This document shows, piece by piece, positions 1 through 10,792 of a stretch of DNA of 64,000 nucleotides. Position 1 is the first letter of the stretch, and the number at the start of each line of letters is the position of its first letter. The translations under genes and the position numbers were made by a program. Under the pieces are notes generated by a model that had not been told where the DNA came from, did not search any database, and saw only the letters and a program-made list of their open reading frames with translations. This DNA comes from Axinella damicornis (Eukaryota; Porifera; Demospongiae; Axinellida; Axinellidae): NCBI GenBank assembly GCA_963931865.1, contig OZ007512.1:1011951-1075950 (forward strand), given 5' to 3'.

Positions 1-236
1 TGCATGTCAGTGCAATTCCTTGTGCTGATATAATGTCGAGTTAAAACCCTGCTACCACTGAAGTAGCTTTCAGTGAAATTCCTGCGCCACTGGAAGGCCT
101 AAGATCCTTCTGTTCCAGGCCTGATTTTTGTCACCATAACTGCTTTGGTCACTGAGGGGCGTGGACAAATTTGACCATGGTCTTTCCCTCTCTAACAAAA
201 TTATAGTGGATTTTGCCTTTTATTAGCTTTAAGGTC

Positions 237-237
<1 letters not shown>

Positions 238-267
<30 letters not shown>
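238..267. repeat. Poly-C homopolymer tract
   Basis: An uninterrupted run of 30 C residues, ended by a single G. Such runs are length-unstable and difficult to sequence, so the exact length is unreliable. Confidence 0.95.
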
Positions 268-268
<1 letters not shown>

Positions 269-1039
269 CCTATGATATGGGGATCACAAGAAACTACAGG
301 TCCTCAGCAACACACTGGTACAAGTTTGGTGTTCATACGTTGTGTTGTTCCCGAGATAGACCTGTTTTCCCTATTTCAATCAGGGAAAACATCTTTTCTT
401 GAGATGGAACTGTTTTCATTGGGGAAAATAGAGAAAACAGCTAATAAAGTCTGCAAACCACTTAAACCACTAATAGAGTAAAGTATTGATGCATAGTCTC
501 ATCATGGTCAAGAATCTTAAGCTGCAATAAGTTAGAAGGTGACCATTCAGGCATGCAAGGTGCACTGCCCATATTTTACGGATCGATGCTAGTGCTCATT
601 GGTATTATTGAGGGCGTAATGCTGTTTGTTTTTTTGTAACTATCTTCAGGCATAATATATTAAAGGGAGGTGGCTTTAATTATTCATTAGTCAGTAATAT
701 TTAATTAGCTTGCATAGTTGTAATGCAGTGCAGTACTGGTGCATATTGGCAACTCCAATTTGCAACGGCATGTTCTATTACATGTATAGCCAGTGCAGTG
801 AATTCAAATAGTAATTTTTTAACACCTACAGGAACCAATATACAAGTCTACTCAACGTGGCACATAATATATAATGCTCACTTATAGAAAGTGAAAGTGA
901 AAGCAATTGAGTTTCTAGTAGCATGAAATCAGTACAATGAAGTTTGGATCAAAAAATGATATCACATGCAGATGTTGAACATTTTACACTATGTGAATTG
1001 TGGGTTCAGTAATATGGACAGACAGAGACCAAACAGCAA

Positions 1040-1160
1040 ACACTAGAAACACACAATTAAATTTAGGCAACTGTGGGTCCACACAATGTGCCAGGAAAAA
1101 ACCTCACCAACTTGGCTAAGGAAAAACCCTCAGATAATCTGGCTCCTAGCTAAACCGGTC
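1040..1160. repeat. Dispersed repeat also found at about 10540-10620 and 62680-62770
   Basis: The segment contains CCACACAATGTGCCAGG, then AACCTCACCA and TAATCTGGCTCCTAGCTA. The same ordered blocks recur downstream of gene 1 and of gene 4. The two later copies are much closer to each other than to this one, consistent with an older dispersed element plus a later segmental duplication. No terminal repeats or target duplication could be defined. Confidence 0.6.
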
Positions 1161-2982
1161 CATGATCATAGTCTAAGAGAAACACTAAGAAAGGTTGTAC
1201 AATAATTATAAGCAGCTACAAAAAACCCCCAACACATCAAACAAAATGGACACGGAATAAGACAACAAATGTGTGATGGTGTGAATTGCTATGCTGTGGA
1301 TGTGCCTGCTCACAGTGTTTTCTCCGTCCCACCAACCTGAGGAGAACCACTGCTCATTTCAGCCATCGCCTTCTGATCTGAACCTTTGCGCATTAACTAG
1401 GCTGACAATCATTTTACAATTGCAAGGATTTCTGTAGGGGGAACCACTTTTGTGTAAGTGGATTACGTCTATGAAAATAAAAGTACAGGGCAAACAGTTT
1501 CATGCACCCTCACTGCTGCAATGCAAGCATGTAGCTAGCTAACTAATAGCTATTCGTAATGACATGACTTTTATTCACAAAATTGGTCCTCCTACAGAAT
1601 CCCAACAACAATTGTCCGTATTGCCTAACCTAGTCAAACATCTGTATATACTAGCAATCATTCAGCCATTAACTAATTAACAGTCCAATGAAGGTTTCAT
1701 TATTGTCTTGATGAAGGAGTTGCCGGCTTTCTAGTGGCGTTGGCTGCCACGCGGCAGGCTGTATAAAAGAATTGCAAAAGGATGTGACTTCTGCTAAATT
1801 CCAACCCGGCAGAATAACCTGCCATGTTATACAGTGAAACATCTCAACAGAGAACACATTGGGACAATATAATCCATGCAGGTGTTTTATCCACGGTCGT
1901 ACTCTTCTCAAATGCATTACAACAGTTACTATAGTCAAACCAATTATTTGGGACTTTGAAAAGTTGTGGGACTTCTGCACAGCTAGAGAGCTGTCCATGC
2001 ACCGCTGGACTTCTTACGTAGGCGAACTTGGGGGCAGTATAGCTGAGCGAGTGAAGCTACTTGTTATTATATTGTGCTCTTTCCGGTGAGTTCATGCAAT
2101 TCTCGGATATAGCTCGTGCTCTTCGCAGAACACGCGGCATGCAAAGTAACAACAAGCAGAAGTTCAATGGCGACGACTCTGTGTATACAATTCAGTGCTG
2201 TTTATACCCAATGGCAATAATGACAAAGTAAGGGACAACATTAACGGTGCCTGTGAGAGCGTAGCTACAAACAACTACGATGGTGACAGGTCAGAAGAGC
2301 ACTGACGTTTTCAGCGGTTTTGTTTCAGTCTGTCTGTATTAGTAGGGATGTTGTTGTACGTACAGTTTTCTTTCAGCTAGTCTTTCTTGTCGTAATTTTG
2401 TTGGTTATAACATTAAGTATGGTTAGGAGGTTGTGAACGATTATATATAGCAATGTTTGTCCTAACTCTGTTAGTATTGTTAGAGACTGATTGAGAGACA
2501 CATCCCTTGGGTGTACAGGGTTTTGATGCCACAGAATTGTATCAAACGTACTAGTTACTATATGTTGTACTTCTTTTTGCGGGTGAATTATATATTAATA
2601 ATCACCTGATTCTGGTTTACAAGATTTATTATCTATAGCTACAGTCACTAACCAATTAACGCACACGTATTGATACGAGTAGGAAGAGCACAAACAATTA
2701 CAGACATATAATCAGCAAATTCTGTTCTACAATAGTCACTTACCAATTCAAGCACACCTATGCACACGTATTGATACTGAGTATGAGTAGGAGTTCACTG
2801 CGGGATCATCACAGCATTCTGCTACTGACGTTGTGTAGTAATAGTCACCGATCTGGTTAGTTTCACAGTTTGGTTTGTAGTGGCAATAACCTGCATGTGC
2901 AAGTATTACACTGAATGCTAGCTATGAGCACAATATAGAAATTGAATTAATAGTGAAGTGAAGATGCTGAAGGTCTTGCATG

Positions 2983-3005
2983 TAGCTAGCTAGCTAGCTA
3001 GCTAA
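2983..3005. repeat. (TAGC)n microsatellite
   Basis: Five to six tandem TAGC units. Shorter TAGCTAGC runs recur throughout the window and are a base-composition hallmark of this genome. Confidence 0.9.
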
Positions 3006-3058
3006 CTGAGTGTTCCAAACAAACATAGGGATTCTATAAGACTCGCATATATAGCTAA

Positions 3059-3329
3059 TTATTGTACGTGCATGTGCCCTTGGCCTTGGAATTGTTCTCT
3101 GAGTAAGGTTAAAAGCATCCTTGGGATGTCAAGTTGATTCTGGTAGAGGAGAGCTGCAAATAAAATGAGTAATATATTCACACATTCACATGACAGTGCA
3201 CAAGCATGCTCTGCACTTACGTCCGTAATTCCTGTTGGCCGGCTCCGCATAGTTATGTGGAGCCGCGGCTGAGAGGGCGAGCAGGCAGCTGCCATAGAAG
3301 AGAAGGATGAAGGCGGCAGTGGATGCCAT
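3059..3329 (-). CDS. Small secreted peptide precursor, two exons, 67 aa
   Basis: A spliced minus-strand gene. Exon 1 (3221-3329) starts at an ATG and encodes a textbook signal peptide: MASTAAFILLFYGSCLLALS, then a small-residue cleavage region AAAP. It ends in a GTAAGT donor (GGAC|GTAAGT). Exon 2 (3059-3153) follows a TTTTATTTGCAG acceptor. The phases agree: 109 + 95 = 204 nt, 68 codons including TAA. The predicted mature part is about 45 residues, with no cysteine, and ends GQGHMHVQ. A TATA box lies about 105 bp upstream of this ATG. A further in-frame ATG at 3401 would add 24 residues ahead of the signal peptide, but it sits almost at the expected transcription start, so the downstream ATG is preferred. 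No family is recognised. A secreted peptide hormone, antimicrobial or matrix-associated role are all possible. Splicing and promoter agreement make it likely real. Confidence 0.6.
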
Positions 3330-3432
3330 TCTCCGCTTGACACTGGAATAATGAAGATCGCGGCTCCTGGCTGATACGTGCAATGAAGACCACAGCTGCA
3401 TGAGCGCATGGGGTGTCAGGTCTTACTGCCCC

Positions 3433-3439
3433 TTATATA
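3433..3439 (-). promoter_or_regulatory. TATA box of the small secreted peptide gene
   Basis: The minus strand reads CTATATAAGGGG. The expected start of transcription, about 30 bp downstream near 3405, leaves a 5' leader of about 75 nt before the ATG at 3329. Confidence 0.55.
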
Positions 3440-3441
3440 GT

Positions 3442-5025
3442 CGCACATCAGGCCATGTTATGTTCAACCATGCAACCCTAGTGGTCATAGCTAGCTTCCT
3501 ACAGATTGGGTCAGCTGATCCATTATGCAGTTCATGCATGCACAAACAATTACTATGACATCCGAGAAGAATGCAGCACTTTGGAGTGTAGCTTTACCCC
3601 GCCGCAAATCGCTTAGGCGGTGTCTGTTGCTGGAGAACCAATGCCACCGACCATGTGGTCCGTATAGAGCTGGTCCGTGCAGAACAGACATGTCATGCAT
3701 CCGTACTGTTAATGTTAACTCAATAACAATGAGCACCTCTTCTTTGAATTGTTCTACACAAGTTAAAAGTGTCTGACAAGATGCAAGGCCACAAAATGCA
3801 TGGCAGAAGATAGCTATATGGTCATTCTAACAGTTCTACATTAAATTATTGCAACTATAGGTGTCACAATTATGTACCAGCAGGCCAGGGGCTCACTCGA
3901 ATCAGAACCAAATTTAGACTCAAATTCTGCATGCAGAAGGAATTAATATAACTGAGCTATGCATTGATCATGTGGATGGATTAGTTGTGTAATTCGGCTT
4001 AATGCAAGTGGTGCAAGTGGTGAACAATACAATTGAAACTGAGAAGTACTTCTTCCCAGTTAATTGCTTACATTTGTATTCATGACATGTAGCTATGTCC
4101 AATGTAACAATGTTGACTAGTCAAACTGAGATCAGTGAACTAACCCTTCACATGTAGCAAACTGAAGAGGCATGAGAATTACTGGGAAGTCATTCCCTGA
4201 GTACAGAACCTCCAGTATATACACATGCAGTCACCTCCATTGTGTATCACCTGCAGGCCCAGAGCGGATGTTTGCGACAAGGGGATGGATGAGTGATCAA
4301 ATGAATTGCTTAATGGCACACAGTGAGAGTTCCTAATCACATTAGCAGCTTAGTGAATGAACTGTGTCCTGCCCACTCACACATGCAACTGAAGCAATAA
4401 ACAGTCAGGACATCAGCACCATGTATCACAGGACTGTCCCAGTGTCCCTCGACCCACACGCATGCACATATATAGCTACACGACCAAGCACACATACATA
4501 TGCACATGTAGTGTAACAAGTGGGAGACCCTATTTGTTGGCTAGGTAATTGAAGGACACTCTCTTCCCAACTAGGACACATTTCACAGTAGACCAGTATA
4601 ACAAAGTTTGAATACCGGTACATCTGTCTACCTATAGCTAGCTGATTTAAAGTCGTAAGTGTACACAGGTGTTATAGCTAGTTGTCTTCATGCTGTGAGT
4701 GTTTCAGAATTGGCATGAGTTTGCACAGACACTGACAGCAGAGCCTATTGTTACTATACCCCAAGAGTATGTTTGCAAAGCAGCTTTGCTGCAAATCAGA
4801 GGGCTCTTCCAAGAATCAGAAGGCTTCTTTCGAAGTAGTGGAAGGCTCTGTGACTTAAGGTCCAGATCTTTGCTTATTACTTCTGCAGCTAATTCATTAC
4901 GGTCTTCGGGATTTGCTGAATGTCATGCAGACAGTATGAAGTTTCTACAACAAATATTAAAATCAGTGGCAGGGAACACGATATCAGTTACAAATTGCCA
5001 CATTTGTTGTGGCATTTAAATCTCA
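3442..5025. other. Intergenic region with a gene relic
   Basis: AT-rich spacer without a supported gene, apart from the decayed fragment at 4645-4760. The open frame around 4699-5019 on the plus strand runs antisense to that relic and begins at GTG, so it is not called. Confidence 0.5.
4645..4760 (-). pseudogene. Decayed 3' end of a relative of the multi-pass membrane protein at 26798-28663
   Basis: The minus strand matches the last about 30 codons of the membrane protein. Shared stretches include HANSETL and the CACCTGTGTACACTTACG block just before the stop. In the relic the frame is broken by a TGA after the SETL motif and by small indels. Similarity fades above about 4760. This shows the membrane-protein family was once also present here. 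Confidence 0.6.
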
Positions 5026-5562
5026 TTACAGCTAGTGCATTCCATTTGACTATAAAATGTTGTAAGCCCTAGGCTTAGCTTTGTGCTCTACACTGTAAAA
5101 ACTAAAAGGTGAACGTCACTAACAAAAGGTAGTGAAACCCTCGCCACAGATATCACTGCAAATTGGGTGGTGAGGCTCACTACCTATTAAGGTCACTACT
5201 TTTTATTGGTGAAGGTCACTACTCTGTATTGGTGAAGGTCACTACATACTTCAGGTGACATCACTTCTTTTTGTACATGAAATCACAACAATAAACGTAC
5301 AAAATAATAACAGCAAAAGAATTGCACAACATAGTACACACCAATACATACATGTATTAAATCAAGTGTGACCCACTAGGGGAAAACCCAGCACATCCCA
5401 CATTTATGGTACGGCATTATTTTCCGTACACTATTCGTACTACGTATGTACTTCCATTGTGAATAGCTGAATGTGTTTACTATTATGCTTTAGCAAGCTA
5501 TATAGCTGCACTTCTCGCAGTTGAAAGTTGGCATCATCTCAGGCTTGCACGGTAAGGAAAAT

Positions 5563-6062
5563 ACGGAGGGGGAGAGCCTGGTACGCTATCACATGTGATG
5601 TTGCGGCACATCGACGTCACTGCTATATAATGACCTTATGTGTTACGTGACAACGTGATTGTGCCGACTTAGATGGCATCGATAGATCGACATAGAGAAG
5701 ATCATATCCGATGGCGACGACTACGGAGAAAGTTACCTGGTAATACGAGCAGCCAGAGATACCAGTACAGTTCAGTATAATACTACAAAATGTCTTTCCA
5801 GACTGTCCAGTGATGAGAATCTGTCCCCCAAGGATTGATGGCGCTATCTACCGCACAGCGTGGTCTTTCTTTTCACTTCTACAGGCCAAGACTTGTAACT
5901 CTCGGTTCCATGCAGCAAAACTACGTAGCTAGCTACAGGAGCTACTTCATGGTATGCATGACATGCATTGTGAGTGATGTCAAATATACAATAGTTACTA
6001 TCCGTATGATGTCTGTGCCACACATCACATGCGAAAGTGTACTAGGCTCTCCCCCTCTGTAT
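5563..6062. repeat. Nested inverted repeat (MITE-like hairpin)
   Basis: The left arm at about 5563-5615 (GAGGGGGAGAGCCT, then GTAC, then CATGTGATG) recurs inverted at about 6008-6062. A further GGGAACAAGGCTA block follows at about 6090-6108; this terminal motif recurs at other hairpin elements in the window. Confidence 0.5.
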
Positions 6063-6929
6063 TGTTCCCCACCGCACGCGCAGAGGGGAGCCTGGGAACA
6101 AGGCTAGTTGAAGTTAGGTCAGACAGAGTGAATTGGACCGGAGCTACAAGACCATGAAATGAAACAGTTTGTGGTACATTGTGTGCGTAGCAACACCTAG
6201 TTTACGCACGACAATATAGCGCGAGCTTTAGGGTTGTAACACAGGAATGGAAGTAAGATCCAGGCTTTATATACCCTAGTATCTTGTAGTACAAGGGTCT
6301 GCTGACCTGTTGCTTTAATAATCACACTTTTGGCTAAAAGGTCACTGTGTGACTATCTGCCTACAACACAAATCAATTTTTGTGGGGTGTGCCGGGTACA
6401 CACCCTCAGCAGGTCACAAATGCACTTACAAGCACCAAGGGTAATTGTTTCGATGAGAAGTTAGCAGTTTTTTTTCACGAACAGGACTGCATCCTCAATT
6501 GGTCCCTCACAGTGACACAAGGCGGGCGGGGTTGTTGGCACATTTCCAATGCCATCTTTAACACTGTCACCCACCTGTGCAATGAAAACAAAAACCAATA
6601 TATAGGTAATGATACTTGAGCTCAACATAGTCTCCCAACCATACACCCCTGGCCTCATTCCCAGCCTTCCGTTGCTTGCAGCACAGTTAAGTGGGAGAGG
6701 GCTTGGTAGCTTTATCGCGAGTAATGTCAGGGTAGAAATGAATGTGGGCGTACTGGGGCCCAGAACAGCAAAGGTACCAGGTAAAATACCACACGTATCT
6801 AGTTAGCAGGGGGCGACTGGCATACACAACAAGCATTGAACGTGTAGATGGTTGAACATCACACAAAACATTGCGTTTTCGCTCTATTATCCCCCTCGTT
6901 CGCCTACATGAGTAATCCGGCACCGGACA

Positions 6930-7225
6930 GCTCTCTGTGCAGAGCTGCTGCTCCCCAATTGCATCGATCCACTTCAAACTGCTGTTCCCCGTTTCTGTCT
7001 ACTTCAGCTGCTGCTCGCCGCTTGCGTCCGCTTCAGCTGCTGCTCGCCGCTTGCATCCGCTTCAACTGCTCTTCCCCGATTTTAACAGCTCCCCGATTGC
7101 ATCCGCTTCTGCTCCCCGATTGCATCCGCTTCAACTGTTGCTCCCTGATTGCGTCCGCTTCAACTGCAGCTCCCCGATTGCATCGGCTTCGACTGCTGCT
7201 CCCTGATTGCATCGATCCACTTGTA
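6930..7225. repeat. Degenerate CTTCAACTGCTGCTCCCCGATTG-type minisatellite
   Basis: Variants of GATTGCATCCGCTTCAACTG alternate with CTGCTCCCC through this stretch. Long open frames across it are products of the repeat and are not called as genes. Confidence 0.7.
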
Positions 7226-7353
7226 GCCTCACCTGTTCTGAAAGATTCCAGCCCATGCCCAATGTTCTTTGTGGAGTTCGAGGTTCAGCAAATTGAAGTA
7301 TGAAGGTCGCGCGTCACTAGTCTAGTCCCGCCCCACGAACATCCCACTTCCAT

Positions 7354-7379
7354 CACACACACACACACACACACACACA
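7354..7379. repeat. (CA)n microsatellite
   Basis: About 13 uninterrupted CA units. Scattered CACACA runs continue to about 8150. Confidence 0.95.
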
Positions 7380-8926
7380 TTTAAAATCGTAATGTATTGA
7401 TGCCATGCTCATGTGAGGAAACTTACCAGGTCCTCCCCGCTTTTGTGTACTGCGAAAAGCTGGGCAGGGGCCTGGAAATGAGGCCCATGTACACTACCTT
7501 TGTGATAAACCCAGTACTAACAAAGTCATGGGGATAAACAGTATACCCCGGTACTGACAAAGTCACAGCAAACAACCCAACTGAGCACACACGAACATGC
7601 TGGTTTGTGTAAGATGCCATGATATGCAAGCATGGTGAAGTACGTACCAGCACAAGTGAACCACATTTTGGTATGTGGTGTTGGTTTGGCTATCACGAGA
7701 TACACGGTGCAGAGTGCAGAGAATATCTGTAGGTAAGAAAACGGATACAAATCATCTACTCGACGGAGAAATCATGGTTTCGCAGAGATGGGTGACAGAG
7801 AACAGAAATTCAAAACTAGAGACGTCCGCAGTACTCAACAGATGCCCGCAGTAACACAAGCGAACACACACGCAATAAAACACATTCATGAGGCTCAAGA
7901 CACTCTTATCGGACTGATGACCAGACTTAGCCACGAAGTCCAACACACACACCAAACCACTCTCACAAAGCTCAACACAAACGTATCAGATTGATGACCA
8001 GACTTGGCCAACACATACACAACAAGCCAATCTCACTAGAACGCATGTATCAGACTGACGACTAGGCTATCAAACCACTCCCACAAAGCTCAGCAGACAC
8101 GCACCACACTACAATAACAAAGCTCAACACACACACATCAACCACCACACCTATCTATCCAGCAGAGATACTTACGTTCATAAAGTGCCACTGAACGGCC
8201 CAGATTTTCTTTTCTCTCACCAGATTGTGGGGATTAGTTGTCTCTTTCAGATTAGAACATAGATCGGTTCGGGGACGCTGGTCAACAGCTTCGAAAGTCG
8301 TTTCTCTCTGAGCGCAAAACAACAAGCAGCTGCACCTTGCTGAATTCAAAATAAGCGTGATCACGTGAAACATAATATGTTCACGTGTACGTGTGAGGCC
8401 GGCCGGCCGGCCCGGGCCGCGCGCAGCGGAGCGGCAGCGCTTTCGTCGATACTCTTCTTTGTACGTACCGTGTCGCTTTGAGTTGTCTACGAGAAAGTCG
8501 GCCCTTGACTGATAAGTACACTTGTGGCTTGATAAGTAGCTAAAGTGCTGTACAAAACAAGAAGGTATTACAACTTGCCTTCCAACTTTGTGGAAGTGAC
8601 TGTGTCACTGTGCACTTTACACATAGAGGTATGGTGTGCTTTCTCTATACCACCAGAGATGTGCAACGTTAATAGCTATAGTCTGAGAATTATTAGTTTT
8701 CACCAACAGTACTGAAGTAGTGACCATCACCTAAATGTGTCACTAACACAATAATAGTGAAGGGTAAAAGTAGTGAGCATCACTACTAAATGTGTCACTA
8801 ACATACAGTGAAGGGTTAAAGTAGTGAACATCACCAACTATAGTGTGTCACTACCATGTAGTGAAAGTTAAAGTGGTGAACATCACCACTGTTGGTAGTG
8901 ACGTTCACCACACAGTTTTTACAGTG

Positions 8927-10792
8927 TAGTCACTTTACTTAGCTAACTGCATGAGTGTCAATAGTGCAGTGGATGCCTGCATGACTTTGGGAGACTTAAG
9001 TGGACATTAGAGAAAATCCTTGATCTTTCACTCAGTACTCATCCACATGAGAGAGCTCACTGCAACTAGCTACTTTGCTGGCTGGAATACTAAAGTTACA
9101 GCGGGCTACCAACGAGAAGCAAGTAGCTAAAACTGCTGTGTTACTTGTGGAGTATGACATGCTATCTTTCTCACATAGCTATGGGATCCTGTATACCGGA
9201 TTTACTGTTGTGACTAAGTGTCAGAAACCCTATACAAAGCTAATAAAATCACTGTACATGCATGTTTTTCTGTGTAGTTTTGTACAAGTAGCATGCCAGA
9301 ACATTGCTGTAATTGCTGGCGCACATGGGCAAACACCATCTTGTACGAACACTGGCTCTATATACCAACTCGGTCACTGCATGCCTCCAGACTTAATTAT
9401 GCAATTGCAAGCAATCAGCGTATACAACAAAGCCATAAATTATATAGTGGAGAGACCACAACCTGCAGCTAAGTTGTTTTGTAGTAGCTATTTATCAGCA
9501 AGTAAGCCAGTTTCTCTACACAGTGCCGTCTCAATATTGGTCCCACCTCATTCAATTCCCATGCAGGTCCATCACGTACGGCAAATGGCAATTATCGTAA
9601 TGGCTATGTAGCCAATGATAGATTCGACCTTACATCTTGTTGCCTGGGGAAACCTAATCAAATTATTGAATGTGCATAACATTCTTGAGCTCAGGAATGG
9701 GTTGTTCCGGCTTAATGGTATATATGGCACGGAATAGCTACTGATCACATAAATTTTCTCAGGAATTGTGCTCGAGGACTGTGTAGAGAAAGGCCTTTCT
9801 CTACACAGTGCTCACTTACAGATAAGGCTGGAACTACACAAGTTACTACAAAACAACTTAGCTACCTATCACTACGTAACAATGCTATACTCTCAAAAAA
9901 TTTTTTATCAGCATGCCATTTCTAAATGACATGTACAAGCATGAGATCTGAGACACTTAAAATTTAGTGCAGCCTTTGTTGCATGGTAGGAGCGCTGCTT
10001 AGTCTTCTTTGGCCTGCATTGCAAGAAAGCATTGGATATTCCAGGTGTACCAGAGCTGCTGAGCAAACAACAGAGGTTGTTAATCTGACTTGCTTTTGCT
10101 ACATATAGTTCATTGGATTCCATCATGCGTTTAGATCGGAAACCTATGTAGCAAACTGGTGGCAATCTATTTACAGTAGCTGATAATTATAGCATGTTTT
10201 GCGACATTATCAGCACAAGGAACTTGCAATGCCACTTAATTGTAGCAAATTGCAGGTATTGTATTTTCAATGGCAGCACTAAACGCTGAAATAATTATGT
10301 GAAATGCAAATCAACAACCCAAAACACAGTAATGACATTGCTGTATACTGCTGTGGTATAACATGATGTGGTTCTGTTCGTGTATACATCAATAATGTCA
10401 CAATAAGCACGTACAGTGATGAATGGCAGACACAGGTATATGGATCCGTTACATACTGACAACAGGTACACAGAGCCAGAGGCCAAAACAAATCTACAAT
10501 TTAGCAAAAAACGCTACACTATACAAAATTTAGGCACTTGTGGGCCCACACAATGTGCCAGGGAAAAACCTCACCACTATACAGTGAGGGGAAAAACCCA
10601 CTAATAATCTGGCTCCTAGCTAATTCTAAACAGGGTGCAAACATTAACTAATGTGAAGGTGAAATAAAGAGTGCAAAGCTAAATTCCTACACATCCAAAC
10701 AAACAACAAAGTTAGTCACTGAAGTAAGGAATGAACACACAACATGTGAACCAAATGTGTACAAATGATGTTGAAATGTGCATGTTAATCAG
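8927..10792. other. Downstream flank of gene 1, duplicated at about 59430-62977
   Basis: This stretch aligns along most of its length with the flank of gene 4. Shared blocks include the 32-bp palindrome, the ATCTTGTTGCCTGG and CATTCTTGAGCTCAGG regions and the sequence before each last exon. Indels that break plus-strand frames differ between copies, so the long plus-strand frame near 9075-9611, which has no ATG start, is rejected. Two minus-strand frames (9908-10165 and 10279-10491) stay largely open in both copies (62055-62390 and 62438-62677). They may be 3'UTR or undetected short exons. Confidence 0.6.
9778..9809. repeat. Perfect 32-bp palindrome
   Basis: ACTGTGTAGAGAAAGG is followed directly by its reverse complement, with no spacer. 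A 30-bp version is conserved in the paralogous flank at 61927-61956. Confidence 0.9.

Larger units (their letters stand above)
1..3058. other. Intergenic region without a supported gene
   Basis: No convincing coding exon is seen. The stretch holds a poly-C tract, one copy of a dispersed repeat at about 1040-1160, a TAGC microsatellite and AT-rich unique sequence. Short open frames here lack codon structure, splice partners or recognisable domains. Confidence 0.6.
5091..8926. mobile_element. 3.8-kb inverted-repeat DNA element with TA target duplication
   Basis: The ends are perfect inverted copies of CACTGTAAAAACT, followed on both sides by GGTGAACGTCAC. Subterminal blocks carry many copies of a GTGA..TCACTAC motif (about 5100-5280 and 8700-8920). 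Both ends are flanked by TA. The paralogous segment at about 59343-59440 lacks the insert: its GCTC-TT-GTCTCTTTAC lines up with GCTC-TA-GTCACTTTAC once the insert and one TA are removed. No transposase is visible inside, so it is non-autonomous. The interior holds a nested hairpin (5563-6062), a short minisatellite, a CA repeat and a CpG-rich patch near 8396-8440. TA duplication suggests a Tc1/mariner-like or similar TA-targeting superfamily, but the termini alone do not settle this. Confidence 0.75.

Noticed and set aside
6848..7303. 151-codon plus-strand frame rich in leucine, alanine and serine
   Set aside because: It lies over a degenerate minisatellite and is open in overlapping frames.
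9075..9611. 178-codon plus-strand frame
   Set aside because: It starts at CTG, and the duplicated segment near 59580-61740 breaks the frame with indels that are not multiples of three.
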